Assembly (NCBI GenBank): GCA_035653295.1 | Contig: DASRCB010000140.1 | Location: 36,725-100,724 of the forward strand | Direction: 5' to 3' | From: DASRCB01 sp035653295 | GTDB lineage: Bacteria > Acidobacteriota > Terriglobia > Bryobacterales > Bryobacteraceae | Length of the DNA stretch: 64,000 bases | Shown: positions 17,115 to 26,397 of the stretch, one piece after another | How the letters are laid out: each line of letters starts with the position of its first letter | How positions within the stretch are numbered: the stretch's first letter is position 1 | The notes under the pieces: generated by a model | Told to the model about the DNA's origin: nothing | What the model saw: the letters and a program-made list of their open reading frames with translations, nothing else | Database searches by the model: none | Program-made: the position numbers and the translations under genes

Positions 17115-18529
17115 TGAGCCGGCGCACGTTTCTTGCCGGCGCTGCCGCCGCCGGCCCAGCGCTTGTCGCCGGCGCGCGCCCCACGGACATTCGCATCGAG
17201 CATATCGAGCACGCATACGAGGAGTATCGCTACCGCGCGCCGTACAAGTTCGGTGGCGTTGCGGTGGACCGTGTCACGCTGCTCAACGTGCGTTGCGTCG
17301 TGCGCACCGCCGCGGGCCATGAGGCGGCCGGATTCGGGTCGATGCCCATGGGCAACGTGTGGTCGTTTCCGTCGCGCTTCCTGACCTATGACCAGACGCT
17401 GGCCGCGATGAAAGCGCTGGCGGAGCGGATTTCAGCGGTAACCGCCGTGTATCGCGAATACGGCCATCCACTGGACCTGAACGCCGCCCTTGAACCTGGT
17501 TACCTGCACGCGGCCCAGCAAGTCACGGCCGCGCAGAAGCTCGCCGAGCCGATTCCGAAGCTCTGCACGCTGGTGACGGCCAGTCCTTTCGACGCCGCCA
17601 TTCATGACGCGTTCGGCAAGGTCCACGGGCGGAGTACGTGGCTCACGTACGGCCCCGACCTGCTGCCCGGCGATCTTTCGCGGTATCTCGGTTCCGAATA
17701 CACAGGACGCCGCCTTTCCGACTATCTGTTGGCACGCCCCGTCGCGATGCTCCCGCTCTACCACTCCGTGGGAGCGCTCGACCCGCTCACGGAGGCGGAC
17801 GTGCGCGAGCCGCTCCACGACGGCCTTCCGCAAACGCTGCCGCAGTGGATCGCGTACAACGGTATTGATCACATCAAGATCAAGCTGAATGGCGACGATC
17901 TGGTTTGGGATGTGGATCGCGTTGCGGGCATCCACCGGGTCGCGGCGGAAGCGCAGGCTCGCCGGAATGGGCGCGAGTGCGTCTATTCCCTCGATTTCAA
18001 CGAGCGCTGCCGCAATGTGGAGTACCTGCTGGAATTCATCCACCGCCTGAAAGAGACCAGCCCGGACGCGTTTCGCCGCATTCAGTACATCGAACAGCCG
18101 ACCGCTCGCGATCTGAACGCCAGCCGTCACAACCTCATGACCAAAGCATCGAAGCTCGTTCCGGTGGTGATCGATGAATCGCTCACTGGACTGGATGCGC
18201 TCATGCTCGCGCAGGAGATGGGTTACACCGGAGCCGCGCTGAAGGCCTGCAAGGGCCAGTCGCAGGCGGTGTTGATGGCCGCGGCCGGTCAGATCCATAA
18301 AATGTTCCTGTGCGTTCAGGACCTGACCTGCCCTGGCGCATCGCTGATTCACTCCGTTGGACTCGCCGCTCATGTGCCGGGCGTCGCTGGTATCGAGGCG
18401 AACGCGCGCCAATTTGTGCCGGCCGCGAACCGCGGCTGGGAGACGCATTTTCCTGGTATCTTCGCGATCAGAGATGGGCTAATCCGGACCACGGAATTGA
18501 GCGGCAATGGGCTCGGCGCCGTACCATGA
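17114..18529 (+). CDS. Enolase-superfamily protein (mandelate racemase/muconate lactonising type) with Tat-like leader
   Basis: 471 residues from the ATG at 17114 that overlaps the previous TGA; a start 12 nt upstream only adds residues before SRRTFLAGAAAAGP. The fold is the enolase superfamily: KxK at K255/K257 (IKIK), metal ligands D294 (YSLDFNE), E327 (YIEQP) and D354/E355 (VIDES). Such enzymes abstract a proton alpha to a carboxylate and dehydrate or racemise sugar acids. With the isomerase it forms a two-gene operon facing the Gfo/Idh/MocA-deacetylase operon, which suggests breakdown of a sugar acid polymer or derivative. Exact reaction unknown. Confidence 0.83.
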   Translation: MSRRTFLAGAAAAGPALVAGARPTDIRIEHIEHAYEEYRYRAPYKFGGVAVDRVTLLNVRCVVRTAAGHEAAGFGSMPMGNVWSFPSRFLTYDQTLAAMKALAERISAVTAVYREYGHPLDLNAALEPGYLHAAQQVTAAQKLAEPIPKLCTLVTASPFDAAIHDAFGKVHGRSTWLTYGPDLLPGDLSRYLGSEYTGRRLSDYLLARPVAMLPLYHSVGALDPLTEADVREPLHDGLPQTLPQWIAYNGIDHIKIKLNGDDLVWDVDRVAGIHRVAAEAQARRNGRECVYSLDFNERCRNVEYLLEFIHRLKETSPDAFRRIQYIEQPTARDLNASRHNLMTKASKLVPVVIDESLTGLDALMLAQEMGYTGAALKACKGQSQAVLMAAAGQIHKMFLCVQDLTCPGASLIHSVGLAAHVPGVAGIEANARQFVPAANRGWETHFPGIFAIRDGLIRTTELSGNGLGAVP

Positions 18530-18554
18530 TGGCCGGGTGCGATAATCGGCAGAA

Positions 18555-18788
18555 ATGCCCAGGCGAAGAATAAATTCGGGTGATCTGCAGGGATTACCGA
18601 CCGACGCAGAGGCCAATTCGGAAAGCGTCGAGGAGTTGGTGGACGAAGGGCAGGCGTTCGAGGCCGAAGCGATTGCCGGTGTGGAGAACGCCCCTGATCC
18701 CGACGTGGCAGAGGTCGCGACGAAGCAGGTTCCCGAGGACGACGTTCCTCTGGAGTACCTGGAGAACCAGGATCCGGAAATCGGGTAG
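18555..18788 (+). CDS. Small acidic hypothetical protein
   Basis: 77 residues, strongly acidic (many D and E), with conserved-looking segments SGDLQGLPTDAEANSESVEEL and VPEDDVPLEYLENQDP. I have the impression of a small family in Acidobacteria and Proteobacteria but no name. It sits 25 nt after the enolase-like gene and ends 4 nt from the convergent phosphatase gene. No signal peptide, no membrane segment. Confidence 0.6.
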   Translation: MPRRRINSGDLQGLPTDAEANSESVEELVDEGQAFEAEAIAGVENAPDPDVAEVATKQVPEDDVPLEYLENQDPEIG

Positions 18789-18792
18789 TCAA

Positions 18793-19380
18793 TCAGTCCC
18801 CGACCGCGCGATTCCATTTCGAGATCACGCGCGTGTCTCGCTCGTGCCCCAGGATGCTGATCGAGGCGGTGTCCAGTGCGAACAGGCGGCCGCAGTCGGG
18901 CGGCAGGCCGAGCCAGCAGGACGTCAGAATCCGCAGGATGTGCCCGTGGGCGAACAGCGCGACCTCGCCTCCGCGGGCAGCGACAGCCCGTTCAATCACA
19001 CGCCTTGCGCGCACTCCGACCTGCTCCACGGTCTCCCCGTTCGGCACACCGTCGTTCCACAGCTCCCAGCCGGGCCGCTCGCCCCGAATGTCGGCCGTAC
19101 TCCGGCCTTCGTACTCGCCGTATTCCCACTCGTGCAGGTCCGGCTCGATCTGCGCCACTTTGCCGTATCCCGCCAGCGCGCAGGTATCGCGCGCGCGGCT
19201 TAGCGGGCTGGTCAGGACCAGAGCGAAAGGGTGGCACTGCAGCGCCTCGCCCATCTTCCGCGCGTTCTCGCGTCCGCGCTCGGTCAGCGGGATGTCGGTG
19301 CGCCCGGTGTGCGCTCCCGAAAGGCTCCACTCCGTCTCGCCGTGGCGCATTAGCCACAACCGGACCTTTTCCTCAGGCAT
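18793..19380 (-). CDS. Histidine phosphatase family protein (phosphoglycerate mutase-like)
   Basis: 195 residues from the ATG at 19380, which has AAGGAG 7 nt upstream and overlaps the end of ackA by 8 nt; a second ATG at 19386 is too close to that site. The RHG motif is in LWLMRHGETEW (residues 7-17), the second phosphate-binding histidine in ALFAHGHILR, and the basic residue pair in TSPLSRARDT. It dephosphorylates a small phosphate ester. Its place downstream of the acetate kinase suggests a role in sugar-phosphate balance of the phosphoketolase route, but this is inference. Confidence 0.85.
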   Translation of the reverse strand: MPEEKVRLWLMRHGETEWSLSGAHTGRTDIPLTERGRENARKMGEALQCHPFALVLTSPLSRARDTCALAGYGKVAQIEPDLHEWEYGEYEGRSTADIRGERPGWELWNDGVPNGETVEQVGVRARRVIERAVAARGGEVALFAHGHILRILTSCWLGLPPDCGRLFALDTASISILGHERDTRVISKWNRAVGD

Positions 19381-20566
19381 TGCCATGCTCCTTGACGATG
19401 CGGTGGCACTCGCGCGCAATCTCCCAGTCTTCTTCGGTCCGCACCACAAGCACGCGAACCGTGGACTCCGTGGTCGCGATATCCACGTCCGCGGGCGATG
19501 CAGCGTTCTTCTCGCCATCGAGTTCGACGCCAAGGAACGCAAACTGTGTGCAGGCTCGTTGACGCACCAGGGTAGAGTTCTCTCCTATACCCGCTGTGAA
19601 GACGAGTGCGTCCACTCCGCCCAGGCTCGCGACCATTCCGCCGATCTCACGGCAAAGGCGGTGGATATACAGGTCGAAGGCCAGCTTCGCCCGCGTGTTC
19701 CCGGCGTGCATCGCTGCTTCGATATCGCGCATATCGGCAGACAGTCCGGAAACGCCTTTCAGCCCCGATTCCTTGTTCAGAATGCGATCCAGATCATCGG
19801 CGCGATAGCCGCAGTGCCGGACAAGATAGATGATGATCCCGGGATCGATGCTGCCCGACCGCGTACCCATCATCAGTCCCTCCAGCGGGGTGAACCCCAT
19901 GGTGGTATCTATGCTCTTCCCGGCCTTCACTGCCGCGAGCGAGGCGCCATTGCCGAGGTGGCAGGTCACGAGCCGCAGGTCATCGCGGCCCAGAATCTGC
20001 GCCGCTCGCCGAGACACGTACTGATGACTGATGCCATGAAACCCGTAGCGTCGCACGCCATCAGTGAGCCAGTTGTATGGACCGGGGTAGACTACCGCCT
20101 CCTCAGGAAGCGAGGAATGAAATGCGGTGTCGAACACGGCCACCTGCGGCGTGCCTGACGGGAGCATCCGTTCCGCCGTGTCTATCGCTTCCAGCTCGAG
20201 GCGGTTGTGCTCCGGTGCGAACTCGACCAGCCGCGCGATTTCCGCACGCACTTGCGGCGTGATCCGCGTTGTCTCGCGGAACGCCTTCCCGCCGTGAACG
20301 ACCCGATGGCCGGCGACATCGACCGGCGATACCGCCAGGGCCGCTTGCAGCACGGGTTGCAACACCTGATCGGGAGAAGTGATCGGGAGCGTTTCGGTCT
20401 CCTCGCCACGCTCGGTACGTATGCGCAGCTCGGCGCAGCCGGCGTGCCGCCCCCAGTCCACTCGGGCCTCCCAGATCGTTGGGACGGGCCTGTCCGGCAG
20501 CGTCGCCGTATCCCACAACATCGCCTTCAGCCCGCTCGAGCCGCCATTCAGAACTAATATCTTCAT
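19373..20566 (-). CDS. ackA: Acetate kinase
   Basis: 397 residues from the ATG at 20566 (MKILVLNGGSSGLK); the longer frame would extend into the REP-like spacer. Signature segments of acetate kinase are present: VLNxGSSxLK at residues 5-14, GYGFHGISHQY-type motif (RRYGFHGISHQYVS), HLGNGASLAAV and GFTPLEGLMMGTRSGSIDPG. The enzyme makes ATP and acetate from acetyl phosphate. The N-terminal motif reads NGGSSG instead of the usual NxGSSS, so a normally conserved serine is glycine here. Downstream of the phosphoketolase gene, which produces acetyl phosphate. Confidence 0.93.
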   Translation of the reverse strand: MKILVLNGGSSGLKAMLWDTATLPDRPVPTIWEARVDWGRHAGCAELRIRTERGEETETLPITSPDQVLQPVLQAALAVSPVDVAGHRVVHGGKAFRETTRITPQVRAEIARLVEFAPEHNRLELEAIDTAERMLPSGTPQVAVFDTAFHSSLPEEAVVYPGPYNWLTDGVRRYGFHGISHQYVSRRAAQILGRDDLRLVTCHLGNGASLAAVKAGKSIDTTMGFTPLEGLMMGTRSGSIDPGIIIYLVRHCGYRADDLDRILNKESGLKGVSGLSADMRDIEAAMHAGNTRAKLAFDLYIHRLCREIGGMVASLGGVDALVFTAGIGENSTLVRQRACTQFAFLGVELDGEKNAASPADVDIATTESTVRVLVVRTEEDWEIARECHRIVKEHGNA

Positions 20567-20587
20567 GCGGGGCAGGCTCTCAGGCCG

Positions 20588-20688
20588 CGGCGGGCCCTCG
20601 GCCCGCATGGTCCGATGCACTCTCGAAGGCCCTGGAGTTTCGCAATCCCGAACAGGAGGCGCTGCGAGCCCGCTGCAGCGCGAGGCCC
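20588..20688. repeat. REP-like palindromic spacer between phosphoketolase and ackA
   Basis: The 142-nt gap between the two genes holds a 7-bp hairpin at 20590-20606 (GCGGGCC, loop CTC, GGCCCGC) and, 70 nt further, CAGCGCGAGGCCC at 20676-20688. Both parts recur in the same order at 58247-58314. This is a REP-like element; it could also lower read-through from phosphoketolase to ackA. No T-tract, so no classical terminator. Confidence 0.5.
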
Positions 20689-20708
20689 TGGTCGCCACAA
20701 AGGGCCCG

Positions 20709-23093
20709 TCATGGCCTGGTCGTTTCCGCCGGCCACGTCCAGTCGCGAATGGCCGGCATGTCGTCGCCGTGCTCGGAAATCCACAGCTTGTGCTCGATCA
20801 GTCGGTTCCGGAGCAGCTGCTTCTCATGCGCGGCGACGTTCTGAAGATTCAGGACGCGCTCGATAACGTCCATCGCCAGATGGAAGCGATCCAAGTCGTT
20901 CAGCACGGTCATATCGAACGGAGTGGTCGTGGTGCCCTCCTCTTTGTATCCGCGCACGTGCAGGTTGTCGTGATTGTGGCGGCGATACGTGAGGCGGTGG
21001 ATCAGCCACGGATAGCCATGGAAGGCGAAAACCGTAGGTGTCCGCGGCGGGAATAGTGAATCGTAGTCCTTGTCCGGCAGGCCATGCGGGTGCTCGCTCT
21101 GCGGCTGCAACGTCATCAGATCCACCACGTTCACCACGCGGATCTTCAGTTGTGGCAAATGCTCGCGAAGCAGCGCGACGGCTGCGAGCACTTCCATGGT
21201 GGGGATATCGCCGCAACAGCCCATAACCACGTCGGGCTCGCCGCCCTCGTCGTTGCTGGCCCAGTCCCAGATGCCAATGCCCGCGGTGCAATGTGCGATT
21301 GCCTGCTCCATATTGAGATATTGCAGGGCCGGCTGCTTTCCGCAGACGATGACGTTCACGTAGTTGCGGCTGCGCAGGCAGTGATCGGTTACTGAGAGCA
21401 GGCAGTTTGCGTCCGGCGGCAGATAGACGCGGACCACGTCGGCTTTCTTGTTGACCACGTGATCGATAAACCCCGGGTCCTGATGACTGAAGCCGTTATG
21501 GTCCTGCCGCCAGACGTGCGACGACAGCAGGTAATTCAGCGAGGCGATGGGACGCCGCCATGGAATCTTGTGTGATGCCTTCAGCCATTTCGCGTGCTGA
21601 TTGAACATCGAATCGATGATGTGGATGAACGCTTCATAGCAGTTGAACAGGCCATGCCGGCCGGTCAATAGATATCCTTCGAGCCAGCCCTCGCACATGT
21701 GCTCGCTGAGTACTTCCAGGATGCGGCCGTTATGCGAGACATGATCGTCGTTCGGCTCGATGGCGGCCTCCAGCTCTCGATCCGTAACCTCGAAGAGCGC
21801 GTTCAGCCGGTTCGAAGCAGTTTCATCGGGACCGAAGACGCGGAAGTTGCGCGTGTCCATGTTCAGCTTCATCACGTCGCGGAGCAGCGCGCCCATGATC
21901 CGTGTCGCTTCGGCGCGCACGGTTCCCGGCTTTGGAACTTCCAGAGCATAGGACCGGAAATCGGGCATGCGGAGGTCCCTGAGCAGCAGCCCGCCGTTCG
22001 CGTTTGGGTTCGCGCCCATCCGCCGCGCGCCTTTTGGGGCGAGAGCGGCGACCTCGGGGACGAGCCTGCCGGTGTCGTCAAACAGCTCCTCGGGCCGATA
22101 GCTGCGCATCCATTGCTCCAGAATGTGCAGGTGCTCGGGCTTTTCGCGAAACTGTTCCATGGGCACCTGATGGGCGCGCCACGTACCCTCGATCTGGACG
22201 CCGTCCACCACTTTCGGCCCGGTCCAGCCCTTGGGAGTAACCATGACAATTACCGGCCACACGGGCCGCTCGCTGTAGCCGTGCTTGCGCACTTCACGCT
22301 GTATGGTCTGGATGTCGGCCAGCACGGCTTCCATTGTCTCGGCCATTTTTCGGTGCATCGGCATGGGGTCGTCACCTTCGACGAAGTACGGCTTATACCC
22401 GTAGCCGCGCAGCAGTTCGACTAACTCCTCGCGCGGGATGCGCGCCAGCACCGTGGGATTGGCGATCTTGTAGCCGTTCAGGTGCAGGATCGGGAGGACG
22501 GCGCCGTCGGTCGCGGGATTCAGAAACTTGTTGGAATGCCAGCTGGTCGCCAGCGCCGCGGTTTCGGCTTCGCCGTCACCGATGACGCACAACGCGATCA
22601 GATCGGGATTGTCGAACACCGCTCCATAGGCGTGCAGCAGGGAATATCCGAGCTCGCCGCCTTCATTGATCGACCCCGGCGTCTCCGGGGCGGCATGACT
22701 CGGGATACCGCCCGGAAACGAGAACTGCGTGAACAGCCGCTTCATCCCCTCCGCGTTCTGCATGATGTTGGGGAAGAAATCGCTATAGGTCCCTTCCAGG
22801 TAAGTGTTCGCCACCATTCCTGGGCCGCCGTGTCCGGGGCCGCAGATATAGATCATGTTCAAGTCGTGCGCCGTGATCAAACGGTTGGCGTGCGCGTAGA
22901 CGAAGTTCAGCCCCGGCGTGGTGCCCCAGTGTCCGAGCAGGCGCGGCTTGATGTGCTCCAGCGTGAGCGGCTCGGTGAGCAGGGGATTGGCATAAAGGTA
23001 GATTTGACCTACGGAGAGATAGTTGGCGGCGCGCCACCAGGCATCGATCCGCTTTAGTTCGTCATCCGACACTGCGGGTGTGGTTTCGGGCAT
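20709..23093 (-). CDS. xpk: Phosphoketolase (xylulose-5-phosphate/fructose-6-phosphate)
   Basis: 794 residues, the full family length (about 790-830). Both PROSITE-type signatures are visible: EGGELGY, and GAVFDNPDLIALCVIGDGE with the thiamine-diphosphate GDGE region, followed by ETAALATSWHSNKFLNP. The conserved GHGGPG is in YICGPGHGGPGMVANTYLEG. It splits xylulose 5-phosphate (and/or fructose 6-phosphate) into acetyl phosphate and glyceraldehyde 3-phosphate (or erythrose 4-phosphate). Substrate preference cannot be read from sequence. With ackA and the phosphatase it forms a minus-strand operon. Confidence 0.95.
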   Translation of the reverse strand: MPETTPAVSDDELKRIDAWWRAANYLSVGQIYLYANPLLTEPLTLEHIKPRLLGHWGTTPGLNFVYAHANRLITAHDLNMIYICGPGHGGPGMVANTYLEGTYSDFFPNIMQNAEGMKRLFTQFSFPGGIPSHAAPETPGSINEGGELGYSLLHAYGAVFDNPDLIALCVIGDGEAETAALATSWHSNKFLNPATDGAVLPILHLNGYKIANPTVLARIPREELVELLRGYGYKPYFVEGDDPMPMHRKMAETMEAVLADIQTIQREVRKHGYSERPVWPVIVMVTPKGWTGPKVVDGVQIEGTWRAHQVPMEQFREKPEHLHILEQWMRSYRPEELFDDTGRLVPEVAALAPKGARRMGANPNANGGLLLRDLRMPDFRSYALEVPKPGTVRAEATRIMGALLRDVMKLNMDTRNFRVFGPDETASNRLNALFEVTDRELEAAIEPNDDHVSHNGRILEVLSEHMCEGWLEGYLLTGRHGLFNCYEAFIHIIDSMFNQHAKWLKASHKIPWRRPIASLNYLLSSHVWRQDHNGFSHQDPGFIDHVVNKKADVVRVYLPPDANCLLSVTDHCLRSRNYVNVIVCGKQPALQYLNMEQAIAHCTAGIGIWDWASNDEGGEPDVVMGCCGDIPTMEVLAAVALLREHLPQLKIRVVNVVDLMTLQPQSEHPHGLPDKDYDSLFPPRTPTVFAFHGYPWLIHRLTYRRHNHDNLHVRGYKEEGTTTTPFDMTVLNDLDRFHLAMDVIERVLNLQNVAAHEKQLLRNRLIEHKLWISEHGDDMPAIRDWTWPAETTRP

Positions 23094-23264
23094 ATGCGCT
23101 CAGGGATAGGATGTCAGAAAGCCCGGACATATACGTTACAGTGCGGTGACACGGCTGCAGCGTGCCGCCAGGCGAGGAAATGAATCAGGACCAACGCGGC
23201 GGGTATCTGGCAGGCGCGCCGCGGATTGCCGTTTATTCGTGAAGCCGTGATATACGGTTGAGGA

Positions 23265-24434
23265 ATGTTCTCCTCGCGCCTGCGCGCAACCGGCGCTGTC
23301 AATGAACTCACGCGGTTGCTCGCGGAAAAGCGGCGCGCTGGAGCCCGCATTCTGGATCTCACGGAATCGAATCCTACGCACGCAGACATCCCGTACGACA
23401 CCGCCGCGATCACTTCGCTTCTGGCCGACCCGCGCGCGATCCGCTACGATCCTGAAGCCGCCGGCCTGCCCGCCGCCCGCGCCGCCGTCGCCGGCTACTA
23501 TGCCGAGCAAGGCTTGTCCACGCCGGCCGAGCGCATCCTGCTCACGTCCAGCACCAGCGAAGGCTACGCGTACCTGTTGAAGCTGCTTTGCGATCCGGGC
23601 GACGAAATCCTGACCCCGCGGCCCTCGTATCCATTGTTTGAGTTCCTCGCGGACCTGGAAGCGGTGCGCGTCAACCAGTACCCGCTGGTTTGGCATGGCC
23701 GCTGGGAACCGGACTTCCATGCCCTCTCCGCCGCGTGCACTAACCGTACGCGGGCTGTGATTGTCGTGAACCCCAATAACCCAACAGGCTCATTCCTTCG
23801 TCAATCGGAAGCCGCACGTCTGGCCGAATTCTGTGCGCAGCGCCGCCTCGCGATCATCTCCGACGAGGTGTTCTCCGATTACCCGCTGACCCGCGATCCG
23901 GCCCGCGCACCATCACTCATCCCTGTCGAGCAGGCGCTTACGTTTTCGATGAGCGGTCTATCGAAGATTGCCGGCCTGCCGCAGATGAAGCTGGGTTGGA
24001 TCGTGGCCAATGGCCCCGAGCCGCTGCGGATCGAGGCATGGCGCAGGCTGGAGTTCATCGCGGATACCTATTTATCGGTGGGAACTCCCGTGCAGTTTGC
24101 TCTGCCGAGCCTGCTGTCCGAGCGCCACGGCATCCAGAGCGCGATCACGTTGCGGGCCCGCGGCAATCTGGAATTCTTGCTCAGCCGGCTGGGCCCCGAT
24201 TCGCCTCTCGCCGTGCGGCGCCCTGAAGGCGGCTGGTACGCCGTTGTGGAGGTCCCGCGCGTTCGCAGCGAGGAGGAATGGGCGCTGCGGCTGCTGGCCG
24301 GCCATAACGTGCTCGTGCAGCCCGGATACTTCTACGACTTCGATCGCGAGGCGTTCCTGGTTGTTAGCCTGCTCACGCCGGCGAGGGTCTTTCGCGAGGG
24401 CGTGGAAGCCCTGATCGATTCTCTGATAGATTAG
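23265..24434 (+). CDS. Pyridoxal-phosphate-dependent aminotransferase, class I/II
   Basis: 389 residues. PLP fold-type I features: substrate region TSSTSEGYAYLLK, the aspartate/tyrosine segment IISDEVFSDYPL (D200, E201), VNPNNPTGS, and Schiff-base lysine K234 in SMSGLSKIAGLPQMKLGW. The arrangement fits AspC/YbdL-like or alanine-type enzymes. GTTGAGGA precedes the ATG. The 171-nt gap to the divergent phosphoketolase gene must contain both promoters; TTGCCG and GATATA with 17-nt spacing are a weak candidate for this gene. Confidence 0.88.
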   Translation: MFSSRLRATGAVNELTRLLAEKRRAGARILDLTESNPTHADIPYDTAAITSLLADPRAIRYDPEAAGLPAARAAVAGYYAEQGLSTPAERILLTSSTSEGYAYLLKLLCDPGDEILTPRPSYPLFEFLADLEAVRVNQYPLVWHGRWEPDFHALSAACTNRTRAVIVVNPNNPTGSFLRQSEAARLAEFCAQRRLAIISDEVFSDYPLTRDPARAPSLIPVEQALTFSMSGLSKIAGLPQMKLGWIVANGPEPLRIEAWRRLEFIADTYLSVGTPVQFALPSLLSERHGIQSAITLRARGNLEFLLSRLGPDSPLAVRRPEGGWYAVVEVPRVRSEEEWALRLLAGHNVLVQPGYFYDFDREAFLVVSLLTPARVFREGVEALIDSLID

Positions 24435-24440
24435 CGCCCA

Positions 24441-26321
24441 ATGAACAGGTCGATTGCCGCTGTCGCGGCCGTTACCGTCCTCGTTGCTGGCGCCAGCAAG
24501 CAGGAACCGCCGCCACGCACGCTGGACGAATTGAAGTCCGCAATCGCCAGGGTCCTGCACGAAACCAACACGCATGGAGCAGGCATTGCCATGGTGACGC
24601 GCGACCGGGTGCTGCTGGCGGACGGCATTGGAATGGCCGATGCCGCGTCGAAGCGGCCGGCTACCGGCGACACGCTGTTCCGCATCGGCTCCGTCTCCAA
24701 GGCGTTCGCGTCGTTGTCGATCCTGAAATTACAGGAGGAGAACCGGCTGCGTCTCGACGATCCGGTGCGCCGGTACGCGCCGGACGTGACGTTCGTGAAC
24801 CGCTGGGAGGCAACAGACCCAATCCGCATCGTTCATCTGTTAGAGCACACGACGGGCTGGGACGACCTCCATCTGGCTGAATACGCCAGCAGCGATCCGA
24901 AGCCTCTGACGCTTTTCGAGGGCCTGCAGTATCATCCCGATTCGCGCACCTCGCGGTGGCGGCCAGGCACGCGCATGGCTTACTGTAACGCTGGCCCGGC
25001 GGTGGCTGCGTATGTGGTAGAGAGAGTCACAGGGAAGCGCTTCGAGGATTATGTCCAGGAGAACCTCTTCACGCCCCTGCACATGGACACCGCGAGCTAT
25101 CTGCTGACGCCGGAGGTCCGGCGGCGGCTCACCACGCTCTATTCATCCGATGGCCAGCACGTGGAAAAGTACTGGCACATCTCCTTGCGTCCCGCGGGCG
25201 CAATTAACGCCTCGCCCCGCGATATGGCGAACTATGTAATGTTTTACCTGAATCGCGGGGCGGTTGATGGCCGGCGCATCGTGAAGCCGGAATCCATCGA
25301 CCGCATGGAGCGGCCGGAGAGCACTATGGCGGCACGTGACGGTCTGCGGGCCGGCTACGGGCTGAGCAACTATACATCAATTGACGGCCGCGGCTTTGTT
25401 TGGCACGGCCACGATGGCGGCATCACCGGCGGACTCACGCAGATGGCCTATCTGCCCGACGCGGGGGTCGGCTATGCCTACATGATCAACGCGACCAACG
25501 GCGAGGCCTTCGGCCGCATCCACGGCCTGATTACTGCTTATCTGACGCGCGATCTTGCGGCGCCGGCAAAACCAGCGCCGGCACAACCGGATGACGCGCT
25601 CGACGCACAGTACGCGGGCTGGTATGAGCCCGCCAGTCCCCGTGTGCAGATGACCTATTTCATCGACCGCATCTCTGATCTGCGCCGCGTAACCGTGAAG
25701 GGGGCGAAGCTGAGGATTCGGCCGTTTTTCGGGCACGAACAGTCGTTCGCGGCAGCCGGCGGCAGGCTGTGGCGGGAAGAGAGGCAGCCGCCTGCCACCC
25801 TCGCGCTCATCTCCGATCTGCGCGACGGCCGGTTCATCGAGGCCGGAATGGGGGAAGTTCTGGAGCAGGTTCCGGCATGGCAGGCATGGCTGCAGACGGG
25901 CGTCACGGCGGTGGTGGCGCTGCTGCTGGCGAGCGCGGGCCTTTACGCGCTCTACTGGGTCCCCGCACTGTTGCTGCGTCGCCTGCGGCCCCTGCCGGGC
26001 GGTCGGCTTTACCTCAGCGTACGAGCGCTGCCGCTGGTCGCAATCGTACTGCTCGCCGGCGCATGCGCCGTCTTTGCTCTGGCCGGCGACGATGCCATCA
26101 CGAAGCTTGGGTCTGTGACCTTGTGGTCGGCCGCTATTTTCCTATTGACGGTGCTGTTCGCCTGCGTGTCCGTAATGGCCCTGGTGCAGGCCATGCGCGC
26201 ACGGCGACGGATGATTCGCCGGGCGGTGTGGATGCATTCGCTGCTGGTTTCCGCCGCTTGTTTGGTGGTCGCCGGTTACCTGGCGTACTGGGGCGTGATA
26301 GGCATCCGCACCTGGGGCTAA
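24441..26321 (+). CDS. Serine hydrolase (beta-lactamase/class C-like) with C-terminal membrane domain
   Basis: 626 residues. A signal-like N-terminus (SIAAVAAVTVLVAGAS) precedes a penicillin-binding fold: S84-V-S-K87 (SxxK), Y181-C-N (YxN) and H322-G-H-D-G (the KTG-equivalent HxG). After a beta-rich linker (residues 380-465), four hydrophobic helices occupy roughly 475-625. Relatives are esterases, D-aminopeptidases or DD-peptidases. The catalytic domain probably lies outside the membrane. Only 6 nt separate it from the aminotransferase gene, so the two may be one operon. Confidence 0.87.
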   Translation: MNRSIAAVAAVTVLVAGASKQEPPPRTLDELKSAIARVLHETNTHGAGIAMVTRDRVLLADGIGMADAASKRPATGDTLFRIGSVSKAFASLSILKLQEENRLRLDDPVRRYAPDVTFVNRWEATDPIRIVHLLEHTTGWDDLHLAEYASSDPKPLTLFEGLQYHPDSRTSRWRPGTRMAYCNAGPAVAAYVVERVTGKRFEDYVQENLFTPLHMDTASYLLTPEVRRRLTTLYSSDGQHVEKYWHISLRPAGAINASPRDMANYVMFYLNRGAVDGRRIVKPESIDRMERPESTMAARDGLRAGYGLSNYTSIDGRGFVWHGHDGGITGGLTQMAYLPDAGVGYAYMINATNGEAFGRIHGLITAYLTRDLAAPAKPAPAQPDDALDAQYAGWYEPASPRVQMTYFIDRISDLRRVTVKGAKLRIRPFFGHEQSFAAAGGRLWREERQPPATLALISDLRDGRFIEAGMGEVLEQVPAWQAWLQTGVTAVVALLLASAGLYALYWVPALLLRRLRPLPGGRLYLSVRALPLVAIVLLAGACAVFALAGDDAITKLGSVTLWSAAIFLLTVLFACVSVMALVQAMRARRRMIRRAVWMHSLLVSAACLVVAGYLAYWGVIGIRTWG

Positions 26322-26397
26322 TTTGGCTCAAGGTCCGCGCTTGAGCACCCGAACGGGTAAGCAGGGACGCTAACGGTTCACCCGTATCCATAAAATC

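Noticed and set aside
18793..19542. Longer N-terminus for the histidine phosphatase
   Set aside because: It would overlap ackA by about 170 nt; the ATG at 19380 has a well-placed AAGGAG and directly precedes the RHG motif.
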